From: Cupriavidus sp. P-10
GTDB lineage: Bacteria; Pseudomonadota; Gammaproteobacteria; Burkholderiales; Burkholderiaceae
Direction: 5' to 3'
Length of the DNA stretch: 64,000 bases
Assembly: GCF_003402535.2 (NCBI RefSeq)
Contig: NZ_AP025172.1
Location: forward strand, 1,302,001-1,366,000
The notes beneath the pieces are model-generated. The model had not been told where the DNA came from. It saw nothing but the letters and a program-made list of their open reading frames with translations, and ran no database searches. Made by a program: the position numbers and the translations under genes. Shown one piece after another: positions 53,574 to 62,396 of the stretch (the first letter of the stretch is position 1; each line of letters begins with the position of its first letter).

Positions 53574-54470
53574 CTATGCCTTGAGGGGGGACTCCGCGTG
53601 CTGCAACACCCATTCCACCGCGCGCGCCAGAAAGGGCGACGTGTCGCCGGCCCGCATGCTCATGATCACTGGCGAGACGAAACCAGGTGCTTCAATGGGG
53701 TAATAACGCACGTCGTCGCGGTGCAAGCGTTGTACGGAGGCCGGCACCAAGGTGATGCCCAGACCGGCCGCGACTAGCCCCAGCGCGGTTTGCAGTTCAT
53801 TCGCTTCCTGTATCACCCGCAACTGAAGCCCGCGGGCGCGAAAGAGTGAGAGCAGATGATCCGCGTAGCTGGGCCTTGGTCGCGCAGGGTAAAGCACGAA
53901 CGGCCGCCGCGCCAGCTCTTCCGGCGTGAGCGCGTCGTCACCTCGAACTGCGACGGCAGCCGGCAACGCCGCGATCAACGGCTCGTTCATTACAACCGTT
54001 TGCACGATGCCGGGATCGTTCAACGCAATGCGACCGAAACCCAGGTCAATGCGCCCGGCCTTGAGTGCGGTCGCTTGCTGAACCGTGATCATTTCGCTGA
54101 GCCCTACTTCCACTTGGCTATCGGCACCTCGCAGTTCGCGAATCAGCTCTGGCAAGAAGCCGTACAGTACCGACGGCACGAAGCCAATGCCAAACCAGCG
54201 CTTCTCGTTGCGACCGATACGCCGCGTGGCGTCGATGGTTTCCTCCAGCCGCTGGGTCATTTGTAGCGATTGCTCCAACAAGAAGCGCCCAGCCTCGGTC
54301 AGGCGCATTCCGCGACCGACGCGGTGAAAGAGCTCCACGCCGATCTCATCCTCGAACTGGCGGATCTGTCGGGACAAGGGCGGCTGGGCCATATGCAAGA
54401 TCGAAGCCGCCCGCGTCACATTTAACTCCTGAGCGACGGTCTGGAAATAGCGTAGGTGGCGAAGCTCCAT
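53574..54470 (-). CDS. LysR-family regulator of the catB side (CatM/CatR-like)
   Basis: A 298-residue LTTR of the same subfamily: MELRHLRYFQTVAQELNVTR to LHMAQPPLSRQIRQFED, then WFGIGFVPSVLYGFLPELIR. It faces catB across 114 bases that contain a perfect ATAC-N7-GTAT site. It probably senses muconate and controls catB-catC and the genes after them. It and the LysR at 52511 are paralogues arranged tail to tail between their targets. Confidence 0.85.
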   Translation of the reverse strand: MELRHLRYFQTVAQELNVTRAASILHMAQPPLSRQIRQFEDEIGVELFHRVGRGMRLTEAGRFLLEQSLQMTQRLEETIDATRRIGRNEKRWFGIGFVPSVLYGFLPELIRELRGADSQVEVGLSEMITVQQATALKAGRIDLGFGRIALNDPGIVQTVVMNEPLIAALPAAVAVRGDDALTPEELARRPFVLYPARPRPSYADHLLSLFRARGLQLRVIQEANELQTALGLVAAGLGITLVPASVQRLHRDDVRYYPIEAPGFVSPVIMSMRAGDTSPFLARAVEWVLQHAESPLKA

Positions 54471-54484
54471 ATTTGATCCCAGAA

Positions 54485-54499
54485 ATACCTGTACGGTAT
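54485..54499. promoter_or_regulatory. CatM/BenM-type operator, perfect consensus
   Basis: ATACCTGTACGGTAT fits ATAC-N7-GTAT exactly and is itself almost a full dyad. It lies 15 bases upstream of the minus-strand LysR start (54470) and 86 bases upstream of catB, as expected for the high-affinity recognition site. Confidence 0.7.
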
Positions 54500-54529
54500 G
54501 CTATCAGACACGAATAGTCTTGGACACCC

Positions 54530-54544
54530 ATACGGTCGAGATAC
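54530..54544. promoter_or_regulatory. CatM/BenM-type secondary operator (half-site match)
   Basis: ATAC-N7-ATAC, with one good half-site, is 45 bases downstream of the perfect site and 41 bases before catB. In BenM/CatM systems the activating second site often departs from dyad symmetry, so this is a candidate. Confidence 0.45.
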
Positions 54545-54584
54545 ATACTCAGAGGCAACTCAAATAGCACCGAAAAGGTATCGA

Positions 54585-55712
54585 ATGACCCATGCAACGG
54601 TTACGGCGGTCGAAGCAATCCTCGTCGACCTACCGACCATCCGGGCCCACCAGCTCGCCATGGCGACCATGCAGCAGCAGACGCTGGTTATCGTGCGGCT
54701 GCAGTGCAGCGACGGCATCGAAGGCATCGGCGAGGCCACGACGATCGGTGGTTTGTCCTACGGCGACGAAAGTCCCGAAGGCATCAAACTCACCATCGAC
54801 ACCTACCTGGCTCCCGCGCTGGTCAGCCAGGACGCCGCCAACGTGCATGCGGCCATGGCGCGCCTGAACAAGGTGGCGCGCGGCAATCGCTTCGCCAAGT
54901 CCGCACTGGAAACCGCATTGCTGGATGCGCAGGGCAAGCGCCTCGGCGTGCCGCTGGCCACGCTGCTGGGCGGCGCCGTGCGCGACACGCTGCCGGCGCT
55001 GTGGACCCTGGCCAGTGGCGATACCGGGCGCGATATCGCAGAAGCTGAGCAACTGCTGGAAGCCCGCCGCCACAACACGTTCAAGCTCAAAATCGGCCGC
55101 CGTGCCGTGCGCGAAGACGTGGCCCACGTGGCCGCGATCAAGCGCGCGCTGGGCGATCGTGCCCGCGTGACCGTTGACGTGAACCAGGCCTGGAACGAGG
55201 CCGAGGCCGCCACCGGCATCGCCATGCTGGAAGCCGCCGGCATCGACCTGATCGAACAACCCACGCCACGCGAACAGCGTGCCGCGCTGGCCCGACTGGC
55301 CGCACGCTTTGTCGTGCCGATCATGGCCGACGAGGCGGTGTGCGGGCCGGAAGACGCGATGGAGCTGGCACGCATCGGTGGCGCCGACGTGTTTGCCCTG
55401 AAGATCGCCAAGTCCGGCGGCATCTTCGGCATGCTGCGCACTGCCGCGGTCGGTGATGCGGCCGGCATCGCGCTGTACGGCGGCACCATGCTGGAAGGCA
55501 GCGTCGGCACCATCGCCGCCGCCCACGGCTTCTGCACGCTGCCGCAGCTCGCATGGGGCACGGAACTGTTCGGGCCGCTGCTGCTCAAGGACGATATCGT
55601 CACGGCGCGCCCGGAGTACCGGGATTTCGCGCTGCACCTGCCGCAGGGGCCGGGCCTCGGGCTCGCGCTGGACGAGGACAAGCTGGCGCACTATCGCCGA
55701 AAGCAAGGCTGA
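54585..55712 (+). CDS. catB: Muconate cycloisomerase
   Basis: A 375-residue enolase-superfamily enzyme (MLE subgroup). Catalytic and metal positions: the KxK pair in FKLKIG, Asp in VDVNQAW, Glu in LIEQPTPR, Asp-Glu in MADEAVCG, and Lys in ALKIAKSGG. ATG at 54585. It converts muconate to muconolactone, and 3-methylmuconate to 4-methylmuconolactone, the substrate of MmlI encoded downstream. First gene of the plus-strand cat group. Confidence 0.9.
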   Translation: MTHATVTAVEAILVDLPTIRAHQLAMATMQQQTLVIVRLQCSDGIEGIGEATTIGGLSYGDESPEGIKLTIDTYLAPALVSQDAANVHAAMARLNKVARGNRFAKSALETALLDAQGKRLGVPLATLLGGAVRDTLPALWTLASGDTGRDIAEAEQLLEARRHNTFKLKIGRRAVREDVAHVAAIKRALGDRARVTVDVNQAWNEAEAATGIAMLEAAGIDLIEQPTPREQRAALARLAARFVVPIMADEAVCGPEDAMELARIGGADVFALKIAKSGGIFGMLRTAAVGDAAGIALYGGTMLEGSVGTIAAAHGFCTLPQLAWGTELFGPLLLKDDIVTARPEYRDFALHLPQGPGLGLALDEDKLAHYRRKQG

Positions 55713-55748
55713 ACTCAGCCCGCCCCAACACGATCGGAGAAACCCTCA

Positions 55749-56026
55749 TGCTTTATCTGGTACGGATGGACGTCAACCTGCCGCACGACATGCCCGCGGA
55801 CCAGGCCGATGAGATAAAGGCGCGCGAGAAGGCCTACGCACAGGACCTGCAGCGCCAGGGCAAGTGGCAGCAGCTCTACCGCGTGGTGGGCGAATACGCC
55901 AACTACAGCATCTTCGATGTCGAATCCAACGACGAACTGCACACGCTGCTGGCCGGCCTGCCGCTGTTCCCGTACATGAAGCTTGCGGTCACGCCGCTGG
56001 CGAAGCATCCGTCGTCGATACGCTGA
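55749..56026 (+). CDS. catC: Muconolactone delta-isomerase
   Basis: A 92-residue protein of the muconolactone isomerase family: MLYLVRMDVNLPHDM, RQGKWQQLYRVVGEYANYSI, FDVESNDELH, LPLFPYM. It moves the double bond of muconolactone to give 3-oxoadipate enol-lactone. It follows catB by 36 bases after CGGAGAAACCCTC. A related but distinct protein (MmlJ) is at 62832-63107, probably for the methylated lactone. Confidence 0.88.
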
Positions 56027-56057
56027 ACGATTCAATCAAAAGACAGGACGGAGACAA

Positions 56058-57071
56058 ATGAAATCCCTGCTGCAACGGCTGTTCCCGCAGCCATTGACCA
56101 CACCTGACGCCCGCACCGGCGCCGCCGCGCTGACGCTCGTCCTGGCCGCGGCCAGCGCGCCCGCCCATGCAGCGTGGCCCGACCACCCGATCCGCTGGAT
56201 CGTGCCGTTTCCGGCCGGCGGCGCGATGGACAATATCGCGCGCACGCTGGGTGAAGATATGTCGCGCACGCTCGGTCAGGCCATCGTGGTGGAGAATCGC
56301 CCCGGCGCCGGCGGCAACATCGGCGCGGAGCTGGTTGCGCGCGCGCCGGCCGACGGCTACACCATGATCATCGTGGCCAACGGCATGGCGGTGAATCCGG
56401 CCCTGTACGGCAAGCTCAGCTACGATCCGGTGAAGGATTTTGCCCCGGTGTCGCTGCTGGCGGTGGTACCCAATGTGCTGGTTGCAAGCAAGGCCAAGAC
56501 GCCCGCGAAGACGGTAGCGGAGGTGGTGGCCAATGCCAAGGCGCGGCCGAGCAAGTACACCTATGCGTCGGCGGGCAACGGCACCTCGATCCACCTGGCG
56601 GGCGAGTTGTTCACTTCCATGGCGGGCGTCGACCTGCTGCACGTTCCCTACAAAGGCAGTGGCCCGGCCATGACCGATCTGCTTGGCGGCCAGGTCGACT
56701 ACATGTTCGACAGCATTACCTCGGCCAAGCCGCATATCGATTCCGGCAAGCTCACCGCCATCGCGGTAACGACCAGCAAGCGCTCGACGGCGCTGCCCAA
56801 TGTGCCTACCGTAGCCGAGTCCGGGTTGGCTGGCTATGAGCTATCGCCTTGGTTCGCCGCCTTCGTGCCGGCTAAGACCCCGCAGCCGGTGATCGAGTCG
56901 CTGAACCGAGCCATGCTCGAGGCACTGAAGAAACCGGAGGTGCAGAAGCGTCTGGCCTTGATCGGTGCTGAGCCGATCGGCAGCACGCCGTCCGCCCTGC
57001 GCGACCACCTGGCGAAGGAAAGCCAGAAGTGGGGCGTGCTGATCCGCGAGCGTGGCATTCGCGCCGACTGA
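56058..57071 (+). CDS. Bug/TctC-family periplasmic solute-binding protein
   Basis: A 337-residue Bug protein with a Sec signal peptide ending near AHAAW, then HPIRWIVPFPAGGAMDNIAR, VENRPGAGGNIGAEL, HVPYKGSGPAMTD and LPNVPTVAESG. ATG at 56058 follows ACGGAGACAA. It lies 31 bases after catC and probably shares its transcript. No TctAB genes are present; it may bind an aromatic acid or lactone for another importer or for sensing. Confidence 0.85.
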   Translation: MKSLLQRLFPQPLTTPDARTGAAALTLVLAAASAPAHAAWPDHPIRWIVPFPAGGAMDNIARTLGEDMSRTLGQAIVVENRPGAGGNIGAELVARAPADGYTMIIVANGMAVNPALYGKLSYDPVKDFAPVSLLAVVPNVLVASKAKTPAKTVAEVVANAKARPSKYTYASAGNGTSIHLAGELFTSMAGVDLLHVPYKGSGPAMTDLLGGQVDYMFDSITSAKPHIDSGKLTAIAVTTSKRSTALPNVPTVAESGLAGYELSPWFAAFVPAKTPQPVIESLNRAMLEALKKPEVQKRLALIGAEPIGSTPSALRDHLAKESQKWGVLIRERGIRAD

Positions 57072-57431
57072 CCGCACATCGTGCCTGGTCGACCAAATGG
57101 ACATTGTTTGGCGACCAGCGCATTTGCTGAAGCTCGCATATACGCTGGTTCAATACCTGATTGCTTGGCTTCAAGCGCGAGCAACTCGCTGGTCGCCTGC
57201 TCCAAGGATGTATTCCGTCATCGGGCTCTCGGTCCACGCTATGCTCGGCCTGACACACATTCGAGTGTGAAATGCACGCATGAATCTGCCTGAAACCCCT
57301 CTTTTGGAATGAAAAATTGGCGGCGGGATGAAGATCACCGATGCTTGACCTCCGCTAATACGGGCGTTGGCCATGCCGCAAGACAGATCCCAAGGCGGCC
57401 CATCGCAACACCAGAAAAGGAGACACGGAAC
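57072..57431. other. Gap without a recognised gene before the MBL hydrolase
   Basis: 360 bases. Frames exist on both strands but none has a ribosome site or family motif. The long minus-strand frame overlapping this area and the MBL gene is an antisense artefact. A promoter for the MBL gene may lie here, but I could not define one. Confidence 0.5.
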
Positions 57432-58322
57432 ATGATGCAATCGCGCACCCTCGGCGACCTGAAGATCACCCGCATCCTCGAATACGCGGGACCCACGCAT
57501 GATCCCGCCTTCCTCTTCCCGGACATCGACCGCGCCGTGCTCGATGCCAACGCTGGCCTGATGGCGCCGCACCATTGGATACCACACATGAACAAGCTGA
57601 TCGTGACGATCCAGTTCTGGGTTGTGCACGCCGGCGACAACATCATCGTGGTGGATACCGGCGTGGGCAACTTCAAGCCGCGCGCCGGCATTGCGCGCAT
57701 GAATATGCTCAACACGCTGGTGCGCGAGTGGATGATCGCCGCTGGCGCACCGCCGGAGAAGGTCACTCATGTAGTGATGACGCACTTGCATGCGGACCAT
57801 GTCGGCTGGAACACTATCTGGCAGGACAACCGCTGGGTACCGACCTTCCCCAATGCGCGCTACTACATCCCCAAGGATGACTTTGTCTTCTGCGACGAGG
57901 GTCGCAACAAGGAGCCGGGCGTGGTGGATGTATTCGGCGAGTCGTTTTTTGACAGTGTCATGCCAGTGGTCACAGAAGGCCTGGCAGAAATGATATTGCC
58001 CGGACAGGAGATCGCCAACTGCCTGCAGGTCGAGGCCGCCTCGGGTCACAGCCCTGGCCAGATCGCGTTCCGCGTCCGCTCGCAGGGTGAGGAAGCGATA
58101 TTCTGCGGCGACATCCTGCACAGTCCGCTGCAAATCGTGCGCCCTGACGTGAATTCCGGCTATTGCATCCGCCCCGACTTGGCGCGCAGTACGCGCCTGG
58201 CCTTCCTCAACCAGGCCGCTGACCGCGAGGCACTGGTCTTGCCGGTGCATTTCGGCGAGCCCTACTGTGGCTACGTGCGCCGACAGGGCGAAGGCTTTCG
58301 CTTCGAGCCCGCCACCTGGTGA
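57432..58322 (+). CDS. Metallo-beta-lactamase-fold hydrolase
   Basis: A 296-residue MBL-fold protein. The metal motif HxHxDH is His118, His120, Asp122 and His123 (MTHLHADHVGW). Later metal His and Asp fall in ASGHSPGQIAFRV and FCGDILHSP, and VDTGVGNF forms the early strand. MBL proteins of this type include lactonases (AHL-type) and other ester hydrolases. It sits between the cat and mml genes, where a lactone (3-oxoadipate or 4-methyl-3-oxoadipate enol-lactone) must be hydrolysed and no PcaD gene is seen. That role is inference from context. ATG at 57432 follows AAGGAGACACGGAAC. Confidence 0.75.
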   Translation: MMQSRTLGDLKITRILEYAGPTHDPAFLFPDIDRAVLDANAGLMAPHHWIPHMNKLIVTIQFWVVHAGDNIIVVDTGVGNFKPRAGIARMNMLNTLVREWMIAAGAPPEKVTHVVMTHLHADHVGWNTIWQDNRWVPTFPNARYYIPKDDFVFCDEGRNKEPGVVDVFGESFFDSVMPVVTEGLAEMILPGQEIANCLQVEAASGHSPGQIAFRVRSQGEEAIFCGDILHSPLQIVRPDVNSGYCIRPDLARSTRLAFLNQAADREALVLPVHFGEPYCGYVRRQGEGFRFEPATW

Positions 58323-58420
58323 CCAATGGTAGCCACGGCACGGCCGCTTTCCCGCCGCGCGCCTACCCGCCCTCGCGGGTATGAGCGTGGCACAGTCAGT
58401 TTCTTCGTGAGAACTGCGGC

Positions 58421-59335
58421 ATGGCCGTTCCCTTCGACATCACCGATTTCCGACTTTTCGTCAATGTAGCGGAGACGCGCAGCCTGACCCGTGGCGCGGA
58501 GCGTTCCTTCCTTTCCGTGCCGGCAGTCAGCAACCGCATCAAGAATCTCGAAGACACGCTGGGTGTGCGCTTACTGGAGCGCTCGCCCCAGGGGGTAGCG
58601 TTGACGGCGGCCGGCGAGGTTTATCTCCAGCACGCCCGCGTGGTGCTCGCCGAACTGGAGCGGCTCACAGGCAACCTCCAGCCGTTCACTGCGGGCCTTT
58701 CGGGGCAGCTCAAGCTGGTGGCCAACACCACGGCCATCACGGAGTACCTGCCACCGGTGATCGGCGACTATCTCGCCAGCCACCCGGACGTGCGCATCGA
58801 CGTACGTGAGCGCCTGAGCGACGACATCGTCCGCCTGGTGCGCGAAGGTGCCACCGATCTGGGCATCATCTCCGGCAATGTGCCCACCACGGGCCTGCAG
58901 GCGGTGCCCTTCGTCAAGAGCACGCTGATTCTGGTCGCACCACTTGGCCATCCGCTGCTTGCGCAGCGCGATGTCTGGTTCGAGCAGGCGCTGGAATACG
59001 CCTTCGTCGCGCTGCTTGAAGGCAGTGCCTTCCAGATGTTCATGACGCGTGCTGCCGGCGCGCTGCACAAGCCCATGACCATCCGCGTGCATGTGGCCAG
59101 TTACGACGCCATCTGCCGCATGGTCGCCGCCGGCGCTGGCATCGCCATCATGCCAAAGGCCGCGTTCGCGCGCCTCAAGGGCGAGCAGCCGATTGGCGCC
59201 TGCAACCTGCGCGATGACTGGGCCATCCGCACCTTCCAGGTTTGCGCGCGAGACCTGGAAGGCCTGTCGAGCTTCGCCCGCGAGTTCGCCAACCGGCTGA
59301 TCGGCCGCTACGCACCGGGCGGCAGCGCTGGCTAG
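58421..59335 (+). CDS. LysR-family regulator of the mml genes
   Basis: A 304-residue LTTR: FDITDFRLFVNVAETRSLTR, LSVPAVSNRIKNLEDTLGVR, then RLSDDIVRLVREGATDLGII. It precedes mmlF on the same strand with a 253-base gap that contains a T-N11-A inverted repeat. It is the likely regulator of mmlFGHIJ (the mmlR position), but the name is not assigned. Confidence 0.8.
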   Translation: MAVPFDITDFRLFVNVAETRSLTRGAERSFLSVPAVSNRIKNLEDTLGVRLLERSPQGVALTAAGEVYLQHARVVLAELERLTGNLQPFTAGLSGQLKLVANTTAITEYLPPVIGDYLASHPDVRIDVRERLSDDIVRLVREGATDLGIISGNVPTTGLQAVPFVKSTLILVAPLGHPLLAQRDVWFEQALEYAFVALLEGSAFQMFMTRAAGALHKPMTIRVHVASYDAICRMVAAGAGIAIMPKAAFARLKGEQPIGACNLRDDWAIRTFQVCARDLEGLSSFAREFANRLIGRYAPGGSAG

Positions 59336-59492
59336 CTCCCTTCCCTGCTTGCATCTGCCCCGTACCCGCTCGGTGTCAGCACCGAGACCGGCTCGCGTGG
59401 GTACGTTGTCGCCCGCGTTCGCAGCTATGGAGATTGACGAGCATAGCGCGCCTCCCGCCGCAAGCAAGCGTGCTGTTGCCCGGCTTCACCAC

Positions 59493-59513
59493 GCCTTAAG
59501 CCAACGCTAAGGC
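59493..59513. promoter_or_regulatory. Putative LysR-type operator upstream of mmlF
   Basis: GCCTTA-N9-TAAGGC, with an internal T-N11-A spacing, 75 bases upstream of the mmlF start. It is a candidate site for the LysR protein encoded just before it. Confidence 0.45.
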
Positions 59514-59588
59514 TGCTTGCAGAACCCGAAATTGTGAAGCCACCGACTGCATGGCAATCTAGTCTCGCAGACAACAAGGACGTGAGAC

Positions 59589-60287
59589 ATGATCGATAAG
59601 CTTTACAGAACGGCGCGCGAAGCCATGGACGATGTCCCCGATGGCGCCACCATCGCGATTGGCGGATTCGGCGGCGCCGGCATGCCCGACGAACTGATCG
59701 ACGCCCTGATCGAGCAGGGCGCCAGGGACCTCACGGTGGTCAGCAACAACGCCGGCAACGGCGACACCGGACTGGCGGCGCTGCTGAAAACACGACGCGT
59801 GCGCAAGCTGGTGTGTTCGTTCCCGCGCCAGCGCGACGCCCATGTATTTGAAGCGCTATACCGCGCCGGCCAGATCGAGCTGGAAGTCGTGCCGCAAGGC
59901 ACGCTGGCCGAGCGCCTGCGCGCCGCCGGAAGCGGCATCGGCGCCTTCTACACGCCCACTGGTTACGGCACGCTGCTGGCTGAGGGCAAGGAGACCCGCC
60001 AGATCGACGGTCGCGACTACGTACTCGAGTACCCCCTGCCTGTCGATGTCGCGCTGATCAACGCCGCGGCCGCCGACCGCTGGGGCAACCTCATCTATAG
60101 CAAAACCGCGCGCAACTTCGCGCCCGTCATGGCAATGGCGGCAAGCCAGACGATCGCGGCCGTAGCTCGCGTATGCGAACTAGGCGACCTAGACCCCGAG
60201 GACGTCGTGACGCCCGGGATTTTCGTTAGCCGCGTCGTCCTGCGCGACGGCGCAGCCGCACAAGCTGAAGTCATGCAGGCAGGGTGA
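59589..60287 (+). CDS. mmlF: 3-oxoadipate / 4-methyl-3-oxoadipate CoA-transferase, alpha subunit
   Basis: A 232-residue class I CoA-transferase alpha chain: IAIGGFGGAGMPDELI, VVSNNAGNGDTGLAALL, FIRVSFPRQ-like SFPRQRDAHVF, and VFAPTGYGT-like FYTPTGYGTLL. It pairs with the next gene; its stop lies within the start region of that gene. The complex moves CoA from succinyl-CoA to 3-oxoadipate or its 4-methyl analogue. The mml name rests on the downstream mmlHIJ genes; PcaI is the alternative. Confidence 0.78.
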   Translation: MIDKLYRTAREAMDDVPDGATIAIGGFGGAGMPDELIDALIEQGARDLTVVSNNAGNGDTGLAALLKTRRVRKLVCSFPRQRDAHVFEALYRAGQIELEVVPQGTLAERLRAAGSGIGAFYTPTGYGTLLAEGKETRQIDGRDYVLEYPLPVDVALINAAAADRWGNLIYSKTARNFAPVMAMAASQTIAAVARVCELGDLDPEDVVTPGIFVSRVVLRDGAAAQAEVMQAG

Positions 60288-60292
60288 GAACG

Positions 60293-60955
60293 ATGGATCA
60301 AGTGGCAAGGAATATGCTGGCCGCTCGCGTGGCGCGGGACATCCCCGACGGATCGTATGTCAACCTCGGCATCGGGTTGCCCACGCTGGTGGCCAACCAC
60401 CTGCCCCGGCACCGCGAAGTCATCCTGCACAGCGAAAACGGTGTGCTGGGTCAGTGGTCGGCAGCGGAGCCGGGGCAGGAAGACTGGGACCTGATCAACG
60501 CCGGCAAGGAAGCCATCCGCCTGGAGCAAGGCGCGGCATTCTTTCACCATGCCGATGCCTTCGGCATGATGCGCGGCGGCCATCTCGACATCTGCGTGCT
60601 TGGCGCGTTCCAGGTATCGGAGCATGGCGACCTGGCCAACTGGCACACCGGCGCGCCCGATGCCATCCCGGCCGTGGGCGGCGCGATGGATCTGGCCATC
60701 GGGGCCCGGCGGGTGTTCGTCATGATGGACCATCTCACCAGGGACGGGGCCAGCAAGCTGCGCCGCCAGTGCAGCTATCCCTTGACCGGCTTGCGCTGCG
60801 TCAGCCGCGTCTACACCGAACTCGGCACCTTCGCCATCGACCCGCGCGGCGTGTCGGTCATCGAAACCGTCGGCGACATGTCGCCACAGGCGCTGCAGGC
60901 CGTGACCGACGTGGAACTCGACTTCACCACCCTGCTACGGCCCGAATACGCATGA
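60293..60955 (+). CDS. mmlG: 3-oxoadipate / 4-methyl-3-oxoadipate CoA-transferase, beta subunit
   Basis: A 220-residue class I CoA-transferase beta chain. The catalytic Glu lies in ILHSENGVLG. GAAFFHHADAFGMMRGGHLD and VMDHLTRDGASKL-like blocks are present. I take the ATG at 60293; a GTG at 60284 overlapping the previous stop would add three residues. It works with MmlF. Confidence 0.78.
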   Translation: MDQVARNMLAARVARDIPDGSYVNLGIGLPTLVANHLPRHREVILHSENGVLGQWSAAEPGQEDWDLINAGKEAIRLEQGAAFFHHADAFGMMRGGHLDICVLGAFQVSEHGDLANWHTGAPDAIPAVGGAMDLAIGARRVFVMMDHLTRDGASKLRRQCSYPLTGLRCVSRVYTELGTFAIDPRGVSVIETVGDMSPQALQAVTDVELDFTTLLRPEYA

Positions 60956-61043
60956 AACCGGGCACCCGCGCCGGTGCCTGTTCAAACACAGGGTGCAACG
61001 CCGGCCGCCCATCCAGACAGATCGACACAGAGAGGAGACAAAC

Positions 61044-62327
61044 ATGCTGACTTGGTACAAGACTGGGACACCCCAGCAAAAGAAGACATTCTGGGCCTGC
61101 TATTCCGGCTGGGCCCTGGATTCGTTCGACATGCAGATGTTCAGCTTCCTGCTACCCGCGCTGACGCTCGCGTGGGGGCTGAACAAGGCGGAGGTCGGCG
61201 TGCTCGGGACCGTGGCGCTGATCGTCACGGCGATCGGCGGCTGGGGTGCCGGCATCCTCAGCGATCGCTACGGCCGTGCCCGCATCCTGGTCTTTGCCAT
61301 CGTCTGGTTTACGTTCTTCGGTGTGCTGGCCGGCTTCGCCCAGACGTATCACCAATTGCTGGTGGCACGCACGCTGCAGGGCCTCGGCTTTGGCGGAGAA
61401 TGGGCCGTCGGCGCCGCGCTGATGGCTGAAGTCATCGACCCGAAGCACCGCGGCAAAGCCATGGGCTATGTGCAATCCGGCTTTGCTCTCGGCTGGGCAC
61501 TGGCGGCGGTGGTCGCAACGCTGCTGCTGGCCTGGTTGCCGCAGGACATGGCATGGCGGGCGGCGTTCTGGATCGGCATCATCCCGGCCTCAATCGTGCT
61601 GTTTATCCGCCGGCATATCAAGGACGCTCCCATGTTCGAGCGTGCCCGGCAGAGCAGCGCGCCGCGCGCGTCGCTGGCTTCGGTGTTCAATCGCCGGTAC
61701 GCGCGTTCGCTGATCCTGTCGAGCGTGCTGGTGATCGGGCTTCAGGCCGGCTGCTACGCCATCCTGGTCTGGCTGCCGTCCCTGCTGAGCCAGCGTGAGG
61801 TCGCCGCCACCTCGCGGATCGTCACCGTCTTCATCATGGCCTTCGGCTCGTTCTGCGGCTTCGCGGTGGCGGCGGACCTGTGCGATCGCATCGGGCGCCG
61901 CCCCACGCTGATCATGCTGTCGATCTGTGCCTGGATCGTCACCGTCAGCTATATGCTGCTGCCGCTGAACCCGACGCTCACCGCCATCCTGGGATTCCTG
62001 GTGGGCTTCTCGGCCATCGGCATGTTCGCCGCGCTGGGACCGTTCCTCAGCGAACTGTTTCCCACCAACGTGCGCACGACCTGCATGGGCTTCGCCTACA
62101 ACGTGGGCAAGTCAGTCGGCGCGGGCTCCGTCGTCGGCGTGGGCGTGCTGTCCACTCATATCGGCTTGGCCAATGCCATGGGCGCCTTCTGCCTCGCAGC
62201 CTATGCGTTCGCGGTCTTCGGCATGCTGCTGCTGCCCGAGACCCGAGGTATTGCCATCGAGAACATCGGCACCGAGGACGACGGCGACACGGTCACGCTC
62301 GCCAACCCGGCGCGCGCACCTTCCTGA
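61044..62327 (+). CDS. mmlH: MFS transporter, aromatic acid/methylmuconolactone type
   Basis: A 427-residue AAHS-family permease: WACYSGWALDSFDMQMFSFL, GGWGAGILSDRYGRARIL, LGFGGEWAVGAALMAEVI, and a C-terminal LLLPETRGI. ATG at 61044 follows AGAGGAGACAAAC. In C. necator JMP134 the transporter gene mmlH precedes mmlI and mmlJ, the same order as here, so it probably imports 4-methylmuconolactone. Substrate choice is inferred from that order. Confidence 0.8.
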   Translation: MLTWYKTGTPQQKKTFWACYSGWALDSFDMQMFSFLLPALTLAWGLNKAEVGVLGTVALIVTAIGGWGAGILSDRYGRARILVFAIVWFTFFGVLAGFAQTYHQLLVARTLQGLGFGGEWAVGAALMAEVIDPKHRGKAMGYVQSGFALGWALAAVVATLLLAWLPQDMAWRAAFWIGIIPASIVLFIRRHIKDAPMFERARQSSAPRASLASVFNRRYARSLILSSVLVIGLQAGCYAILVWLPSLLSQREVAATSRIVTVFIMAFGSFCGFAVAADLCDRIGRRPTLIMLSICAWIVTVSYMLLPLNPTLTAILGFLVGFSAIGMFAALGPFLSELFPTNVRTTCMGFAYNVGKSVGAGSVVGVGVLSTHIGLANAMGAFCLAAYAFAVFGMLLLPETRGIAIENIGTEDDGDTVTLANPARAPS

Positions 62328-62396
62328 AGGGCATCGCACGATTGCCAGGTTCACAAGCCATTGACCATGGTTAATCCGACAACAAGGAGAATCCAC

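Noticed and set aside
57171..58250. Long minus-strand frame opposite the MBL hydrolase
   Set aside because: It mirrors the coding sequence of the MBL gene, has no ribosome site and no family motif; high GC produces such antisense frames throughout the window.
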